64,000 nucleotides of DNA from JBOFOR01 sp051659545 (GCF_051659545.1 NZ_JBOFOR010000312.1:1-64000), one strand, 5' to 3'. Positions 53,337 through 62,688 are shown, counted from the first letter of the stretch. Notes: generated by a model from the sequence alone, not told the origin. Made by a program: numbers and translations.

Positions 53337-53947
53337 TGAAAATCAGAAGTGCTGAAATAACAATGAGTGCAGTAAATAAATCTCAATATCCAGATGAAGG
53401 TATACCAGAAATAGCTTTGGTAGGTAGATCAAATGTTGGGAAATCATCAATAGTAAATACATTGTTAAACAGAAGAAATTTTGCTAGAACTAGTCAGACT
53501 CCAGGTAAGACTAGAACTATAAATTTCTATCTTATAAATAAAGAATTCTTTTTTGTAGACCTTCCAGGATATGGCTATGCTAAAATAGCTAAATCTGAAA
53601 AAGAAAAATGGGGAAAGATCATGGAAAGATATTTAGCAGACAGAGAAGAACTATGTACTATTTTCTTACTTGTAGATATTAGACATGAACCTAGCAATGA
53701 TGATGTTATTATGTACGACTGGATAAAACACTTTGGATATAACTGTGTTGTAATAGCTACAAAAGCAGATAAAATATCTAGAGGTCAATATCAAAAACAT
53801 ATAAACATAATCAGAAAGAAACTACAATTAGAACCAGATGAAAAAATAATACCAATATCTTCATTAAAGAAGACTGGTGTAGAAGAAGTATGGAATGAAA
53901 TTGTGCATCAATATCATGAAAATGGTTATGATGTAACAGTTGATTAA
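53336..53947 (+). CDS. engB: ribosome-biogenesis GTPase EngB (YsxC/YihA)
   Basis: This GTPase is needed for 50S subunit assembly. The 203-aa protein has G1 GRSNVGKSS, G2 region TPGKTRTINFY, G3 DLPGYGYAK and G4 TKADK. The ATG overlaps the lon stop (TAATG). lon-engB adjacency is widely conserved in Firmicutes. Confidence 0.96.
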   Translation: MKIRSAEITMSAVNKSQYPDEGIPEIALVGRSNVGKSSIVNTLLNRRNFARTSQTPGKTRTINFYLINKEFFFVDLPGYGYAKIAKSEKEKWGKIMERYLADREELCTIFLLVDIRHEPSNDDVIMYDWIKHFGYNCVVIATKADKISRGQYQKHINIIRKKLQLEPDEKIIPISSLKKTGVEEVWNEIVHQYHENGYDVTVD

Positions 53948-53953
53948 AATATA

Positions 53954-53986
53954 AGAACAGCTAATATTAGCTGTTCTTTTTTTTTG
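53954..53986 (+). terminator. terminator of lon-engB
   Basis: AGAACAGCTAA pairs with TTAGCTGTTCT around a 2-nt loop and is followed by TTTTTTTTG. Confidence 0.9.
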
Positions 53987-54069
53987 TAAAAAAAGCTATA
54001 TAGAGTAACAAATTCAAAGAATAATTAATATTCTAGAAAAGAGACTATAAATGTTTATAGGAGGTATTT

Positions 54070-55143
54070 ATGGAAGGTAAAGCTAGAAAGTTATTTCCAG
54101 GTGCAAATACATCGAATGGACCATTTAATTATTTTGATAATATAATACCAGCTAATGTTAACAGAATTTTTTGTTTAAAAGGAGGTCCTGGAGTAGGGAA
54201 ATCTTCAATGATGAAAAAAATAGGAAAAGAATTTGTAGAAATGGGTTACGATGTTGAATTACATTATTGTCCATCAGATCCTAACTCTTTGGATGGAGTA
54301 GTAATAAATGATTTAGGAATAGTGTTATTAGATGGAACAGCACCTCATATTGTAGATCCCAAAAACCCTGGTGCTATAGATGAAATAATAAATCTAGGTG
54401 AATATTGGGATGTAAAAAAACTAGAAGAAAATAGAACGGGAATTGTAGATTGTGGCAAAGACATAGGAGAATCCTTCAAAAGAACTTATAAATTTTTAAA
54501 AGCAGCAGAACCTATATATTATGATATAGAGGAAAAATACACACAATGTATGGATTTTGGTAAAGTAAATTTATTTACAGAAGGATTTATAGAAGAGTTA
54601 TTTAAAGGTATTACAAGTACAGGAGAATATAAAAAAGAAAGACATCTATTTGGGACTGCAATAACTCCTATGGGTCATCTGGATTATACAGATAGCATCC
54701 TTAGTCAAGCTTCAAAGATTTATCATATAAAAGGTGAAATTGGAACTGGAAGAATGACTTTTATGAAAAAAGTATATAATAAAGCTTTAGAAAAAGGTAT
54801 GGAAGTTGAGGTATATCATTACCCGTTAATAAAAGAAAAAATAGAAACTATATTTATAAAAGATTTAAAAATAGGAATAACAATTAGCGATATATTTGAA
54901 GGTAAAAATACAATTGATTTAAATGAATATATGGATAAAGAAAAGAGTATGAGATTTGAAGAAGAAATTAACTTTGATAAAAAAATACTGGATGAGTTAA
55001 TAAATTATGCTATTTCAAATTTAAAGAAAGCTAAAGAAAAACATGATATTATAGAAGCATACTATGTGCCAAGTATGAAATTTGATGAAATAAATAAGTT
55101 TCAAGTAAGTTTAGTACAAAGAATATTAACATATAAGAAATAA
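54070..55143 (+). CDS. tandem P-loop ATPase-like protein (PRK06851-like)
   Basis: This 357-aa protein of unknown function is built from two similar halves. The first begins with FCLKGGPGVGKSSMMKKI (about residues 36-53), an intact Walker A. The second begins with YHIKGEIGTGRMTFMKKV (about 218-235), where Lys of the P-loop is replaced by Arg. The layout resembles the PRK06851 family of clostridial ATPases, some linked to spores; that assignment is from memory of the family, not a search. GGAGGT precedes the ATG. It is monocistronic. Confidence 0.75.
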   Translation: MEGKARKLFPGANTSNGPFNYFDNIIPANVNRIFCLKGGPGVGKSSMMKKIGKEFVEMGYDVELHYCPSDPNSLDGVVINDLGIVLLDGTAPHIVDPKNPGAIDEIINLGEYWDVKKLEENRTGIVDCGKDIGESFKRTYKFLKAAEPIYYDIEEKYTQCMDFGKVNLFTEGFIEELFKGITSTGEYKKERHLFGTAITPMGHLDYTDSILSQASKIYHIKGEIGTGRMTFMKKVYNKALEKGMEVEVYHYPLIKEKIETIFIKDLKIGITISDIFEGKNTIDLNEYMDKEKSMRFEEEINFDKKILDELINYAISNLKKAKEKHDIIEAYYVPSMKFDEINKFQVSLVQRILTYKK

Positions 55144-55150
55144 ATTCAAT

Positions 55151-55185
55151 ATAAGGAGGAGGTTTAATTAAATCTCCTTTTTATT
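55151..55185 (+). terminator. terminator of the tandem P-loop gene
   Basis: An imperfect stem (AAGGAG...TTTAATTAAA...CTCCTT) is followed by TTTATTTT. Confidence 0.65.
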
Positions 55186-55209
55186 TTATGTGTCAATTTA
55201 TTTATAGTT

Positions 55210-55233
55210 CTTAAGGTAATAGAGCTCCTTAAG
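55210..55233. promoter_or_regulatory. inverted repeat upstream of the pilus operon
   Basis: CTTAAGG and CCTTAAG are separated by 10 bp, one to two helical turns between centres, as in dimer operators. It lies about 100 bp before the first pilus-operon gene. Confidence 0.4.
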
Positions 55234-55335
55234 CGTAAAAAGTTGTAGTGTAGTAATTTTGCTTTATATAGATATTTATTAAAAATAAGATTAAAATAAA
55301 TATAACAAATCATAAATTATAGGGAGTTAAATAGT

Positions 55336-56016
55336 ATGAAAAAAAAATATATGTTGATAATACTAACTAGTGTAATGTTAGGTGTATTAATAGGGATTGC
55401 AATAAAAGATAGTGATATAAAAAGTGGAAATTACATAAGTAAGGACAGATTAGTAAAAGGTCAAATTAAAATTACAAACAAAAATATTAAAGTCTTAAAT
55501 AAGGAAAAAAAGGGTTTAGACAAAGAAATAGAAAGCTTAAAAAAGAAACATGAAGATCAAGAAAGAATGACAGAAATAAATGACCTAAAAGAAGAATTAT
55601 CTTACACAGACCTAAAAGAAAGTGGGATAAGTATAAAAGTAGATGCTCTAAATGATGAAATAGGCAATATAGCAAACTTTGTGGATTACAATAAAATATT
55701 AATAAACATAATAAACGAGGCAAAGGTTAAAGGTGGCAAATTTATAGCTATAAATGGAGAAAGAATAAATCAATATACAGAAATAGTTTTAGCAGGAAAT
55801 CATATAAACATAAATTCTGTTCCAGTAGCACCTCCTTATGACATTAAGATTATAGGTGATATGGACAAGCTATCAAATTATGTAGACAAAGAAAGTGAAT
55901 ATCTAAAAAGCGTAGAAAGCAATTACCCTATAAAATTAGAGATGAAAGTCGAAAAAAATACACAGTTAAAAAAGATGAATTTACCTAACAAATTAAACCA
56001 TATAGAGGGTGAGTAG
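55336..56016 (+). CDS. DUF881-family protein
   Basis: This 226-aa protein has an N-terminal membrane anchor (residues 5-22), a coiled-coil stretch rich in Lys and Glu (about 50-95) and a C-terminal domain with FIAINGERINQYTEI and NSVPVAPPYDIKIIGD, which are typical of DUF881. The bulk is predicted to be outside the membrane. Its role is unknown. Its position directly before the pilus ATPase suggests a part in the pilus machine or its assembly. Confidence 0.8.
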   Translation: MKKKYMLIILTSVMLGVLIGIAIKDSDIKSGNYISKDRLVKGQIKITNKNIKVLNKEKKGLDKEIESLKKKHEDQERMTEINDLKEELSYTDLKESGISIKVDALNDEIGNIANFVDYNKILINIINEAKVKGGKFIAINGERINQYTEIVLAGNHININSVPVAPPYDIKIIGDMDKLSNYVDKESEYLKSVESNYPIKLEMKVEKNTQLKKMNLPNKLNHIEGE

Positions 56017-57220
56017 TATTTTTTTAGAAGAGGATAAACTGAATGTAGCCACAGTTGAAAAAGGCTACATGGATAATATTAATAGAGAAGAAGACTATGC
56101 AAAAAACGTACTTGATAATATATTAGAAAAAGCGATAAAAGAAGATGCTAGTGATATACATTTAGAGCCACGCAGTAAAAAACTATCAATAAGAGCTAGG
56201 ATAGATGGAGAACTAAGGCTAATTTTAAATTTAAAAATGGAAGAGTATCCACTAATATCTAGATTTATTAAATTAAGTGCAGGTATGAATATTACAGAAA
56301 AAAGATTACCGCAAGATGGAAGTATAGAAATTCAAGTTGAAAATATAGACATAGATATTAGGGTTTCAACCATTCCAACTATATATGGTGAAAAAATAGT
56401 ATTAAGGCTATTAAATAGGAATACTTTTCTAAAAGACAAAAGAGAACTTGGATTTTCAGAAGAAGCAATAAATAAAATAAAAAATATAGTGAACAAAAAA
56501 TCGGGAATGTTACTTATAACAGGAACTACAGGCAGTGGAAAAACCACTACTTTGTATTCTATATTAAATGATTTAAAGAATACAAAAACAAATATTATGA
56601 CAATAGAAGATCCTATAGAGTATAGAATGGAAGGTATAAATCAAATACAAGTAAACTATAAAGTAGGACTAACCTTTGAGAAGGGATTAAGAGCTATATT
56701 AAGGCAAGATCCGGATATTATAGTAGTTGGAGAAATAAGAGATGAACAAACAGCTAAGATAGCAGTTAGAGCGGCTATAACAGGACATTTAGTAATAAGT
56801 ACTATGCATACTAAGGATTCAATATCATCCATAGAAAGACTTCTTGAAATGGAAATACCTCCATATTTAATAAGTGGCTCTCTTATAGGTGTAATATCTC
56901 AAAAATTAATAAAAAAAGTATGCAATTATTGTAGTCATGATATTATCATAAAGGATGATATAGAAGAAGAAATAAATACAAAAGTAGCTGTAGGTTGTAA
57001 TAAATGCAAAAACACAGGCTATCTAGGTAGAACAATTATATATGAAATACTAGAATTAGATGATGAAATTAAATCATGTATACAACGTAAAATAGATTCT
57101 AAACAAATTAAGGATTTGGCAAGTAAAAAAGGTATGATAACTTTTGAAGAAAGTTCAAAATTTTCACTAGAAAGCAACACCCTAGATTCTGAAGAATATA
57201 TTTTAATAGAAAATATATAG
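56009..57220 (+). CDS. pilB: type IV pilus / competence assembly ATPase (PilB/GspE family)
   Basis: This hexameric motor drives pilin polymerisation. The 403-aa protein has Walker A TGTTGSGKTTT, Asp box RAILRQDPDIIVVGEIRDE, and a C-terminal Cys4 zinc motif (CNYCSHD...CNKCKNTGY). The usual N-terminal MshEN domain is absent, as in ComGA. The start is uncertain: GTG 56009 overlaps the DUF881 gene by 8 nt and has no good ribosome site; ATT 56018 after GAGGGTGA, or ATG 56069 after AAAAAGG, are alternatives. All keep the conserved core. Confidence 0.9.
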   Translation: MSSIFLEEDKLNVATVEKGYMDNINREEDYAKNVLDNILEKAIKEDASDIHLEPRSKKLSIRARIDGELRLILNLKMEEYPLISRFIKLSAGMNITEKRLPQDGSIEIQVENIDIDIRVSTIPTIYGEKIVLRLLNRNTFLKDKRELGFSEEAINKIKNIVNKKSGMLLITGTTGSGKTTTLYSILNDLKNTKTNIMTIEDPIEYRMEGINQIQVNYKVGLTFEKGLRAILRQDPDIIVVGEIRDEQTAKIAVRAAITGHLVISTMHTKDSISSIERLLEMEIPPYLISGSLIGVISQKLIKKVCNYCSHDIIIKDDIEEEINTKVAVGCNKCKNTGYLGRTIIYEILELDDEIKSCIQRKIDSKQIKDLASKKGMITFEESSKFSLESNTLDSEEYILIENI

Positions 57221-57234
57221 TTAGGTAATAAATT

Positions 57235-58374
57235 ATGAGTTTATCTACGAAATCAATTGATGAAAAAAAGAAAAAAGAAAAAGTTATCCAAACCAAATTA
57301 GAAGCCAAATTACAAAAATACAATAATAAATTAGAAAAATACAATAAAATAAAGCATAAAGAAATTAAACTAATTTGTAAAAAAATGAGTATATTATTAT
57401 GCTCAGGACATGAAATTACAAAAATAATAGAGATATTAAGCCAAGAATCAAATAAAAAAATAAGTAAAATATTCCTACAAATAGCTAATCATATTCTAAA
57501 AGGAAATTCTATAACACAGTCCTTTAAAAACACTAATTTATTTTCAAAATTTTTCATAAGTATGTTGATGGCAGGAGAAGTAAGTGGAAATTTAGATAAA
57601 GTAATGGATGATTTAGGTGAGTATTATGACAAAGAAGATAAACTCAAGACAAAGGCTATGACAATATCTATATATCCATTAATTTTAATAGCTTTATCAG
57701 TTTGTACTATGATATTTATGTTAATATTTGTAATTCCAAATTTCCAAATGGTATTTGTAAATAACAACATAAAACCACCAATTCTTACTCGAATACTAAT
57801 AGGATTATCTATTTTTATGAGAAGATACTATTTAATACTAATACTTGGATTTTTTGCAGTTACAATAGGCTTATACTATCTTATAAAAACTAATAAAAGA
57901 ATAAAATATCTTAAAGATTTACTTAAATTAAAAGTTCCATTTCTAAGAGATATAACTCAACTAATTATTACTACAAGATTTTGCAGGACTCTAAGTATAT
58001 TAATACAAAGCGGAATAAATATTGTTGACGCAATAGAGATATCTTCTAAGGTTGTAGACAATGAGATAGTTTACAAAAATCTTTTAGTAACAAATGAATA
58101 CATAAAAAAAGGAAACAATATAAGTTACTCCATTGAAAAATCTAATGTATTTTCTAAAACTTTCATATCTATGGTAAAAGTGGGAGAAGAAAGTGGAAAT
58201 TTAGAAAAAACTTTAAATATAACCAATAAATTTTATACCGAAGAATTAAACTTAAGAATAGAGCAATTAATAAAATTTATGGAACCTATAGTGACTATTA
58301 TAATAGGGATTATTATAGGTATATTTGTAATATCTATGATTATGCCTATATTTGATGCAATAAATTCAATATAG
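57235..58374 (+). CDS. pilC: type IV pilus inner-membrane platform protein (PilC/GspF family)
   Basis: This 379-aa membrane protein carries two T2SSF domains (motifs FISMLMAGEVSGNLDKVM and FISMVKVGEESGNLEKTL) and three predicted membrane helices, with ComGB-like length. It forms the platform on which PilB acts. The N-terminal 50 residues are very Lys-rich. It lies 14 nt after pilB. Confidence 0.9.
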   Translation: MSLSTKSIDEKKKKEKVIQTKLEAKLQKYNNKLEKYNKIKHKEIKLICKKMSILLCSGHEITKIIEILSQESNKKISKIFLQIANHILKGNSITQSFKNTNLFSKFFISMLMAGEVSGNLDKVMDDLGEYYDKEDKLKTKAMTISIYPLILIALSVCTMIFMLIFVIPNFQMVFVNNNIKPPILTRILIGLSIFMRRYYLILILGFFAVTIGLYYLIKTNKRIKYLKDLLKLKVPFLRDITQLIITTRFCRTLSILIQSGINIVDAIEISSKVVDNEIVYKNLLVTNEYIKKGNNISYSIEKSNVFSKTFISMVKVGEESGNLEKTLNITNKFYTEELNLRIEQLIKFMEPIVTIIIGIIIGIFVISMIMPIFDAINSI

Positions 58375-58387
58375 TAAGGAGAAAAAT

Positions 58388-58774
58388 ATGAATTTAAGTA
58401 TAAAAAAGAGTAAAAAGAAACCTGGCTTCACTTTGGTAGAGCTAGTAATAGTAGTGACAATATTAGGGATATTATCTGGATTAGGATTTATGAAATTTGA
58501 TAAAGTTCAAACTAAAGCTAGAGAAAATGCAGACTATATAGCAGCAACAAATTTAGCTACAGCTGCAAATTTATGCAAAAATGATAAACCCGATGTAATA
58601 GAGGATTACGAAGATGGAAATGGTAGAATAAAATTAGAAGAATTAAAAAAAAACTCCTACATAAATTTAATACCAAAACCACAAAGCTTAGAAGGTGAAT
58701 TTTTAATATTAGTAGATAAAGATGGTAGTATATCTGTAGAAGTAGGAAATAAGATACTATATCCAAAAGAATAA
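58388..58774 (+). CDS. type IV prepilin-like protein
   Basis: The 128-aa protein has a prepilin signature KKPGFTLVELVIVVTILGIL, with cleavage by prepilin peptidase expected after Gly, the fifth-residue Glu conserved, and a long hydrophobic helix. The C-terminal domain is small and lacks a Cys pair. It is the only pilin in the cluster. GGAG precedes the ATG. No prepilin peptidase is present in this window, so it must be supplied elsewhere. Confidence 0.88.
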   Translation: MNLSIKKSKKKPGFTLVELVIVVTILGILSGLGFMKFDKVQTKARENADYIAATNLATAANLCKNDKPDVIEDYEDGNGRIKLEELKKNSYINLIPKPQSLEGEFLILVDKDGSISVEVGNKILYPKE

Positions 58775-58811
58775 ATAACTATTTTTTATAATAAAAAATA
58801 GTTATTTATAG
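58773..58811 (+). terminator. terminator of the pilus operon
   Basis: AAATAACTATTTTTTA pairs with TAAAAAATAGTTATTT around a 3-nt loop, directly after the stop codon. Confidence 0.75.
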
Positions 58812-59116
58812 AAAGTATTTGTATATTTTAGATGAAGAATAAAGTCGTATTAATAAAGATAAACAATGAATGAAGGCATTCATAAAATAATATGATATAT
58901 AAGTTGGCAATTAAGCTAAATTTGGAAATAAAATAACAAAGGAATATTCATAAAACATCTAGAAGTTTTATATTAAAATACAAAAAAAATTATGTCTAAA
59001 AATTAACATTAAGAAAAAATAATAAAATACTATCATAAATATAGAATCATTTAAGAAAAAATGATATAATAACAAATTGTACTTTTAATTTAAAAACGAA
59101 GGAGTTGAAGGTCACA
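58812..59116 (+). other. A+T-rich intergenic region before the SEC-C gene
   Basis: TGATATAAT at 59062-59070 is an extended -10 box for the SEC-C gene. No gene or RNA fold is recognised in the remainder. Confidence 0.5.
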
Positions 59117-60151
59117 ATGTTAGGGAGAAATGAGTTATGCCCTTGTGGTAGTGGCAAAAAATATAAAAAATGTTGTCTAAATAAAGATGTTGTGGCAGAA
59201 AGAGCGGGTAGAAAAGTAAGTCTTTCACAAACGCAGTATTCCGAATTATATACAAAATTATATGAATATTCAAGACAAGATAGATTTAAATCAGAATATG
59301 AAAAAGCAAAAGAAATGTTTTATATAGTAGAAGATGAAACTATAAACTCTAAGTTTGAGAGATTTTTTAACACTTATTTCATACAAGATCATATAATGGA
59401 CAGTAAAAAAGTTATGACTGTTGAATTCTATGAAGATAATAGAGATGCTATGAACAAGAGCGAAGTAGAAGTTCTAAGATGTTTATTTGAATCGTATGTA
59501 AGTATCTATGAAGTTAAAGAAATACTTGATGGAAAAATACTATTGAAAGATTGCTTAACTGAAGCAGAAGTTTATACAGAAGACGTTAAGCTATTAGCGG
59601 ATTTTAAAGTAGGAAGTCATATGATAGCTAGAATAGTAAACACTGAAGATGCAAGTATATTAATAGACATAACTATTAGTATATCAGGTGCAGTTAAAGA
59701 TGTTATTATAAATGATATCACGTATTTATTCAAACAATATGAAGATTTATACAAGGATATGAAGACATTCTTAATTCATCACACACACATATTATATAAA
59801 TACATGCAACAATTATTAGAGCCAAGTGTAGCTGAATATCTTAGAAAGCAAAAACAAGAAAGAGCCAGTCAATTATCTGAAGTAGCTATAACTGAAGAGG
59901 ATTGTAAGATATCAACTATGTTAAAGCAAAATGCAGAACAAGAATATGTAGATGTTTGTATAGGATTCTGGAATGATTACAAGCAAGCTAACGGAGAAGT
60001 AAAAGGGTCTGAAAATGGATGGGCAGCAGCTATTGAATATCATATCAAAAAAGAAGCTGGACAAACTATAACTCAAGCTCAAATATCTAAGAAATATGAA
60101 ATAAGCCCGAGTACATTAGGAAAAAGATATAAAGATCTTAAAGTATCTTAA
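59117..60151 (+). CDS. SEC-C metal-binding motif protein
   Basis: This 344-aa protein starts with the SEC-C zinc-binding motif (CPCGSGKKYKKCC), as found at the end of SecA and in many stand-alone proteins. The middle is acidic and unrecognised. The last about 50 residues contain an HTH-like stretch (TQAQISKKYEISPSTLGKRY) that may bind nucleic acid. The ATG at 59117 is chosen over TTG 59105 because AAGGAG (59099-59104) abuts the TTG. Function unknown. Confidence 0.8.
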   Translation: MLGRNELCPCGSGKKYKKCCLNKDVVAERAGRKVSLSQTQYSELYTKLYEYSRQDRFKSEYEKAKEMFYIVEDETINSKFERFFNTYFIQDHIMDSKKVMTVEFYEDNRDAMNKSEVEVLRCLFESYVSIYEVKEILDGKILLKDCLTEAEVYTEDVKLLADFKVGSHMIARIVNTEDASILIDITISISGAVKDVIINDITYLFKQYEDLYKDMKTFLIHHTHILYKYMQQLLEPSVAEYLRKQKQERASQLSEVAITEEDCKISTMLKQNAEQEYVDVCIGFWNDYKQANGEVKGSENGWAAAIEYHIKKEAGQTITQAQISKKYEISPSTLGKRYKDLKVS

Positions 60152-60174
60152 TAAACAAATTAATATAGTACTTT

Positions 60175-60211
60175 TTAGGAATTATATGTAAATATAATTC
60201 CTAAATTTTTG
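60175..60211 (+). terminator. terminator of the SEC-C gene
   Basis: TTAGGAATTATAT pairs with ATATAATTCCTAA around a 4-nt loop and is followed by ATTTTTG. Confidence 0.85.
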
Positions 60212-60335
60212 TTTAAAATAAATAAAGTCATATTTATTAACATTAAAATTATATAAATTATAAAAAAAGGTTTTAATATGTGCAAATAATGTATAAAATA
60301 GTAGATATATAAAATGTACAGAAAGAGGTATAGTT

Positions 60336-60713
60336 ATGAGTCTTAGTCTAGGAAGCGCAGTAGCAGTATCAACAAATTTTATAAAATCTAATCCAGCAGT
60401 ACCGGTATACAAAGGAGAAGAAAATCCTAATAACTTATATGCAGTTATATATCATATAGAAATAGGTTATAAAGAAGGTGCACTTCAAAAAACTAAACAA
60501 TATATAATAATAGACTATAAAGAGTTTGATTTAAAGATAGATGAAAAAAATGAATTGATAGAAATTGCAAAAGAATATTGTAAAGGTAAAAATATACCAG
60601 AAGATGAGCAATTAGAAATAGCACTTTTAGATAATGAAGAAGCTGAAAACTTCTTAGAAAAAGTATTTAATAATATGAAGGTTATAAGAGGTCTTATAAC
60701 TAAAAAGGATTAA
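60336..60713 (+). CDS. small protein of unknown function
   Basis: I do not recognise this 125-aa protein. It is soluble and acidic in its C-terminal half (EIALLDNEEAENFLEKVF), and its N-terminus resembles a short signal-like stretch (LSLGSAVAVSTNFI). AGAGGT precedes the ATG. It is followed 5 nt later by another small unknown gene; the two form an operon ending at 61026-61065. Confidence 0.65.
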   Translation: MSLSLGSAVAVSTNFIKSNPAVPVYKGEENPNNLYAVIYHIEIGYKEGALQKTKQYIIIDYKEFDLKIDEKNELIEIAKEYCKGKNIPEDEQLEIALLDNEEAENFLEKVFNNMKVIRGLITKKD

Positions 60714-60718
60714 TTTAT

Positions 60719-61036
60719 ATGAATTTAGTAGGAATTGAAAATATAACTCCATACCAAGATGTATATGAGTTTAAAGTATATGAATATGATTATGAACTAG
60801 ACCTAAATAACAAAGAAAGTTTTATTTGCAACCTAAAAGTAATTGTAAATAGAGTGGAATCTGTATTTAAGAATAGAATAGATAGAGATATGCAAATTTT
60901 AGGCTTAATAAAAGATTTAAGCTCAAAGGTTGACAAAGTATCTATAAGAGAAGAAATAAAAGAACTCATATTAAATGAGATTTTAGAAGAAAATCTAGAA
61001 AAAGAGAATATAGATATTATGTTTATAGAAAGCTAG
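60719..61036 (+). CDS. small acidic protein of unknown function
   Basis: This 105-aa protein is rich in Glu, Asp, Asn and Lys and is predicted to be helical. No domain is recognised. The start codon lies 5 nt after the previous stop, so it is likely coexpressed with it. Its stop codon is inside the terminator stem. Confidence 0.6.
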   Translation: MNLVGIENITPYQDVYEFKVYEYDYELDLNNKESFICNLKVIVNRVESVFKNRIDRDMQILGLIKDLSSKVDKVSIREEIKELILNEILEENLEKENIDIMFIES

Positions 61037-61065
61037 GTTTAAACCCTAGCTTTCTATATTTTTTA
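61026..61065 (+). terminator. terminator overlapping the stop of the small acidic gene
   Basis: TAGAAAGCTAGG pairs with CCTAGCTTTCTA and is followed by TATTTTTTAA. The stop codon of the gene lies in the 5' arm. Confidence 0.85.
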
Positions 61066-61092
61066 ATAAAATATGTCAAGGAGAGTAAATTT

Positions 61093-62688
61093 ATGATAAG
61101 AATATCTAACTTGAAATTAGGAATAGATGAAGATATATCAGTAATAAAAAAACTTATAATAAATAAATTAAAGATAAAAGAAAATGATTTAATTAAATAT
61201 AATATTTACAAAGAATCAATAGATGCAAGAAAAAGAGGAAAAATAGATTTTGTCTATACAGTAGATGTAGAAGTTAAGAACGAAGATAAAATATTAAAAA
61301 GTAAAATAAAAGATACAGTACAAGTGAAACAAAATAGATATCTAGGAGTAGAAATGGGTAGCGAAAAGCTTAAGGCTAGACCTGTAGTAGTAGGTAGTGG
61401 TCCTGCAGGGCTATTTGCAGCATTACTTTTAGCTCAAAGAGGATTTGCACCGTTATTACTAGAAAGAGGACTAGATGTAGATTCTAGAAGTAAAGATATA
61501 AATGAATTTTGGAGTAATAGGATACTTAAAAATAAATCTAATGTTCAGTTTGGAGAAGGTGGAGCAGGTACTTTTTCAGATGGGAAACTTACTACAAGAA
61601 TAAAAGATATTAGATGTAGAAAAGTACTGGAAGAACTTGTAAATTTTGGTGCTCCAGATGAAATATTATATTCACATAAACCACACGTTGGAACTGATAT
61701 ACTAAAAGGTGTAGTAAAAAATATCAGAAATGAAATAATTAGATTAGGTGGAGAAGTTAGATTTGATTCTATAGTAACAGATATAGTAGTAGAAAATAAT
61801 AATATAAAATCAGTAATAATAAATCAAAAAGATGTTGTTGATAGTGATAATGTAATCTTAGCAATAGGTCATAGTGCGAGAGACACCTATGAGATGATTC
61901 ATAAAAGAGGTGTTAGGATAATTCAAAAGCCTTTTGCTATAGGTGCGAGAATAGAGCATCCACAAGAACTAATAAATAAGTCTCAGTACAAAGAATTTTA
62001 CAATCATCCAAGGCTAGGAGCGGCAGATTATAGATTGATTTCCCATACCTCTAACCTTAGAACTGCATATACATTTTGTATGTGTCCAGGAGGTAGTGTT
62101 ATAGCTTCTGCTTCCAATGAATTTGAGGTCGTTACAAATGGAATGAGTGAGCATGCAAGAGATAAGACTAATGCCAATAGTGCATTTTTAGTAAATGTAT
62201 TACCTGAAGACTTTGCTAGCGAAGACCCTTTGGCAGGAATACATTTCCAACAAAAATATGAAAGATTAGCATATGAACTAGGTGGTAAAAACTATAACGC
62301 ACCTGTTCAATTAGTAGGAGATTTTTTACAAGATAAAGTAAGTACATCATTAGGTAATGTAGAGCCATCATACAAGCCAGGATACGAATTTGTAGACTTA
62401 AGAGAGTGTTTACCAGAGTTTGTAACTACAACTATGAAAGAAGCTTTGTCAGACCTAAATAATAAGCTACATGGCTTTGCAATGCATGATGCAGTATTAA
62501 CAGGTGTAGAAACGAGATCATCTGCCCCGGTGAGAATAGTAAGAGATGAAGAGTCTTTACAGTCTACTAGTACTAAAAACTTATACCCTTGCGGAGAAGG
62601 TGCAGGATATGCAGGTGGAATAGTTACAGCTGCTGTAGATGGAATTAAGTGTGCTGAAAAAATAATACAAAGATATTCTAACCAATAA
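61093..62688 (+). CDS. NAD(P)/FAD-dependent oxidoreductase (COG2509 type)
   Basis: This 531-aa flavoprotein has an N-terminal region of about 95 residues, then a Rossmann FAD motif VVVGSGPAGLFAALLLAQRG, the segment QFGEGGAGTFSDGKLTTR and a C-terminal YPCGEGAGYAGGIVTAA. These are typical of the uncharacterised FAD-dependent dehydrogenases of COG2509. No substrate is known. AAGGAG precedes the ATG; the gene is monocistronic. Confidence 0.85.
   Translation: MIRISNLKLGIDEDISVIKKLIINKLKIKENDLIKYNIYKESIDARKRGKIDFVYTVDVEVKNEDKILKSKIKDTVQVKQNRYLGVEMGSEKLKARPVVVGSGPAGLFAALLLAQRGFAPLLLERGLDVDSRSKDINEFWSNRILKNKSNVQFGEGGAGTFSDGKLTTRIKDIRCRKVLEELVNFGAPDEILYSHKPHVGTDILKGVVKNIRNEIIRLGGEVRFDSIVTDIVVENNNIKSVIINQKDVVDSDNVILAIGHSARDTYEMIHKRGVRIIQKPFAIGARIEHPQELINKSQYKEFYNHPRLGAADYRLISHTSNLRTAYTFCMCPGGSVIASASNEFEVVTNGMSEHARDKTNANSAFLVNVLPEDFASEDPLAGIHFQQKYERLAYELGGKNYNAPVQLVGDFLQDKVSTSLGNVEPSYKPGYEFVDLRECLPEFVTTTMKEALSDLNNKLHGFAMHDAVLTGVETRSSAPVRIVRDEESLQSTSTKNLYPCGEGAGYAGGIVTAAVDGIKCAEKIIQRYSNQ

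Noticed and set aside
55144..55335. c-di-GMP riboswitch before the pilus operon
   Set aside because: No GEMM-I or GEMM-II conserved segments are visible.
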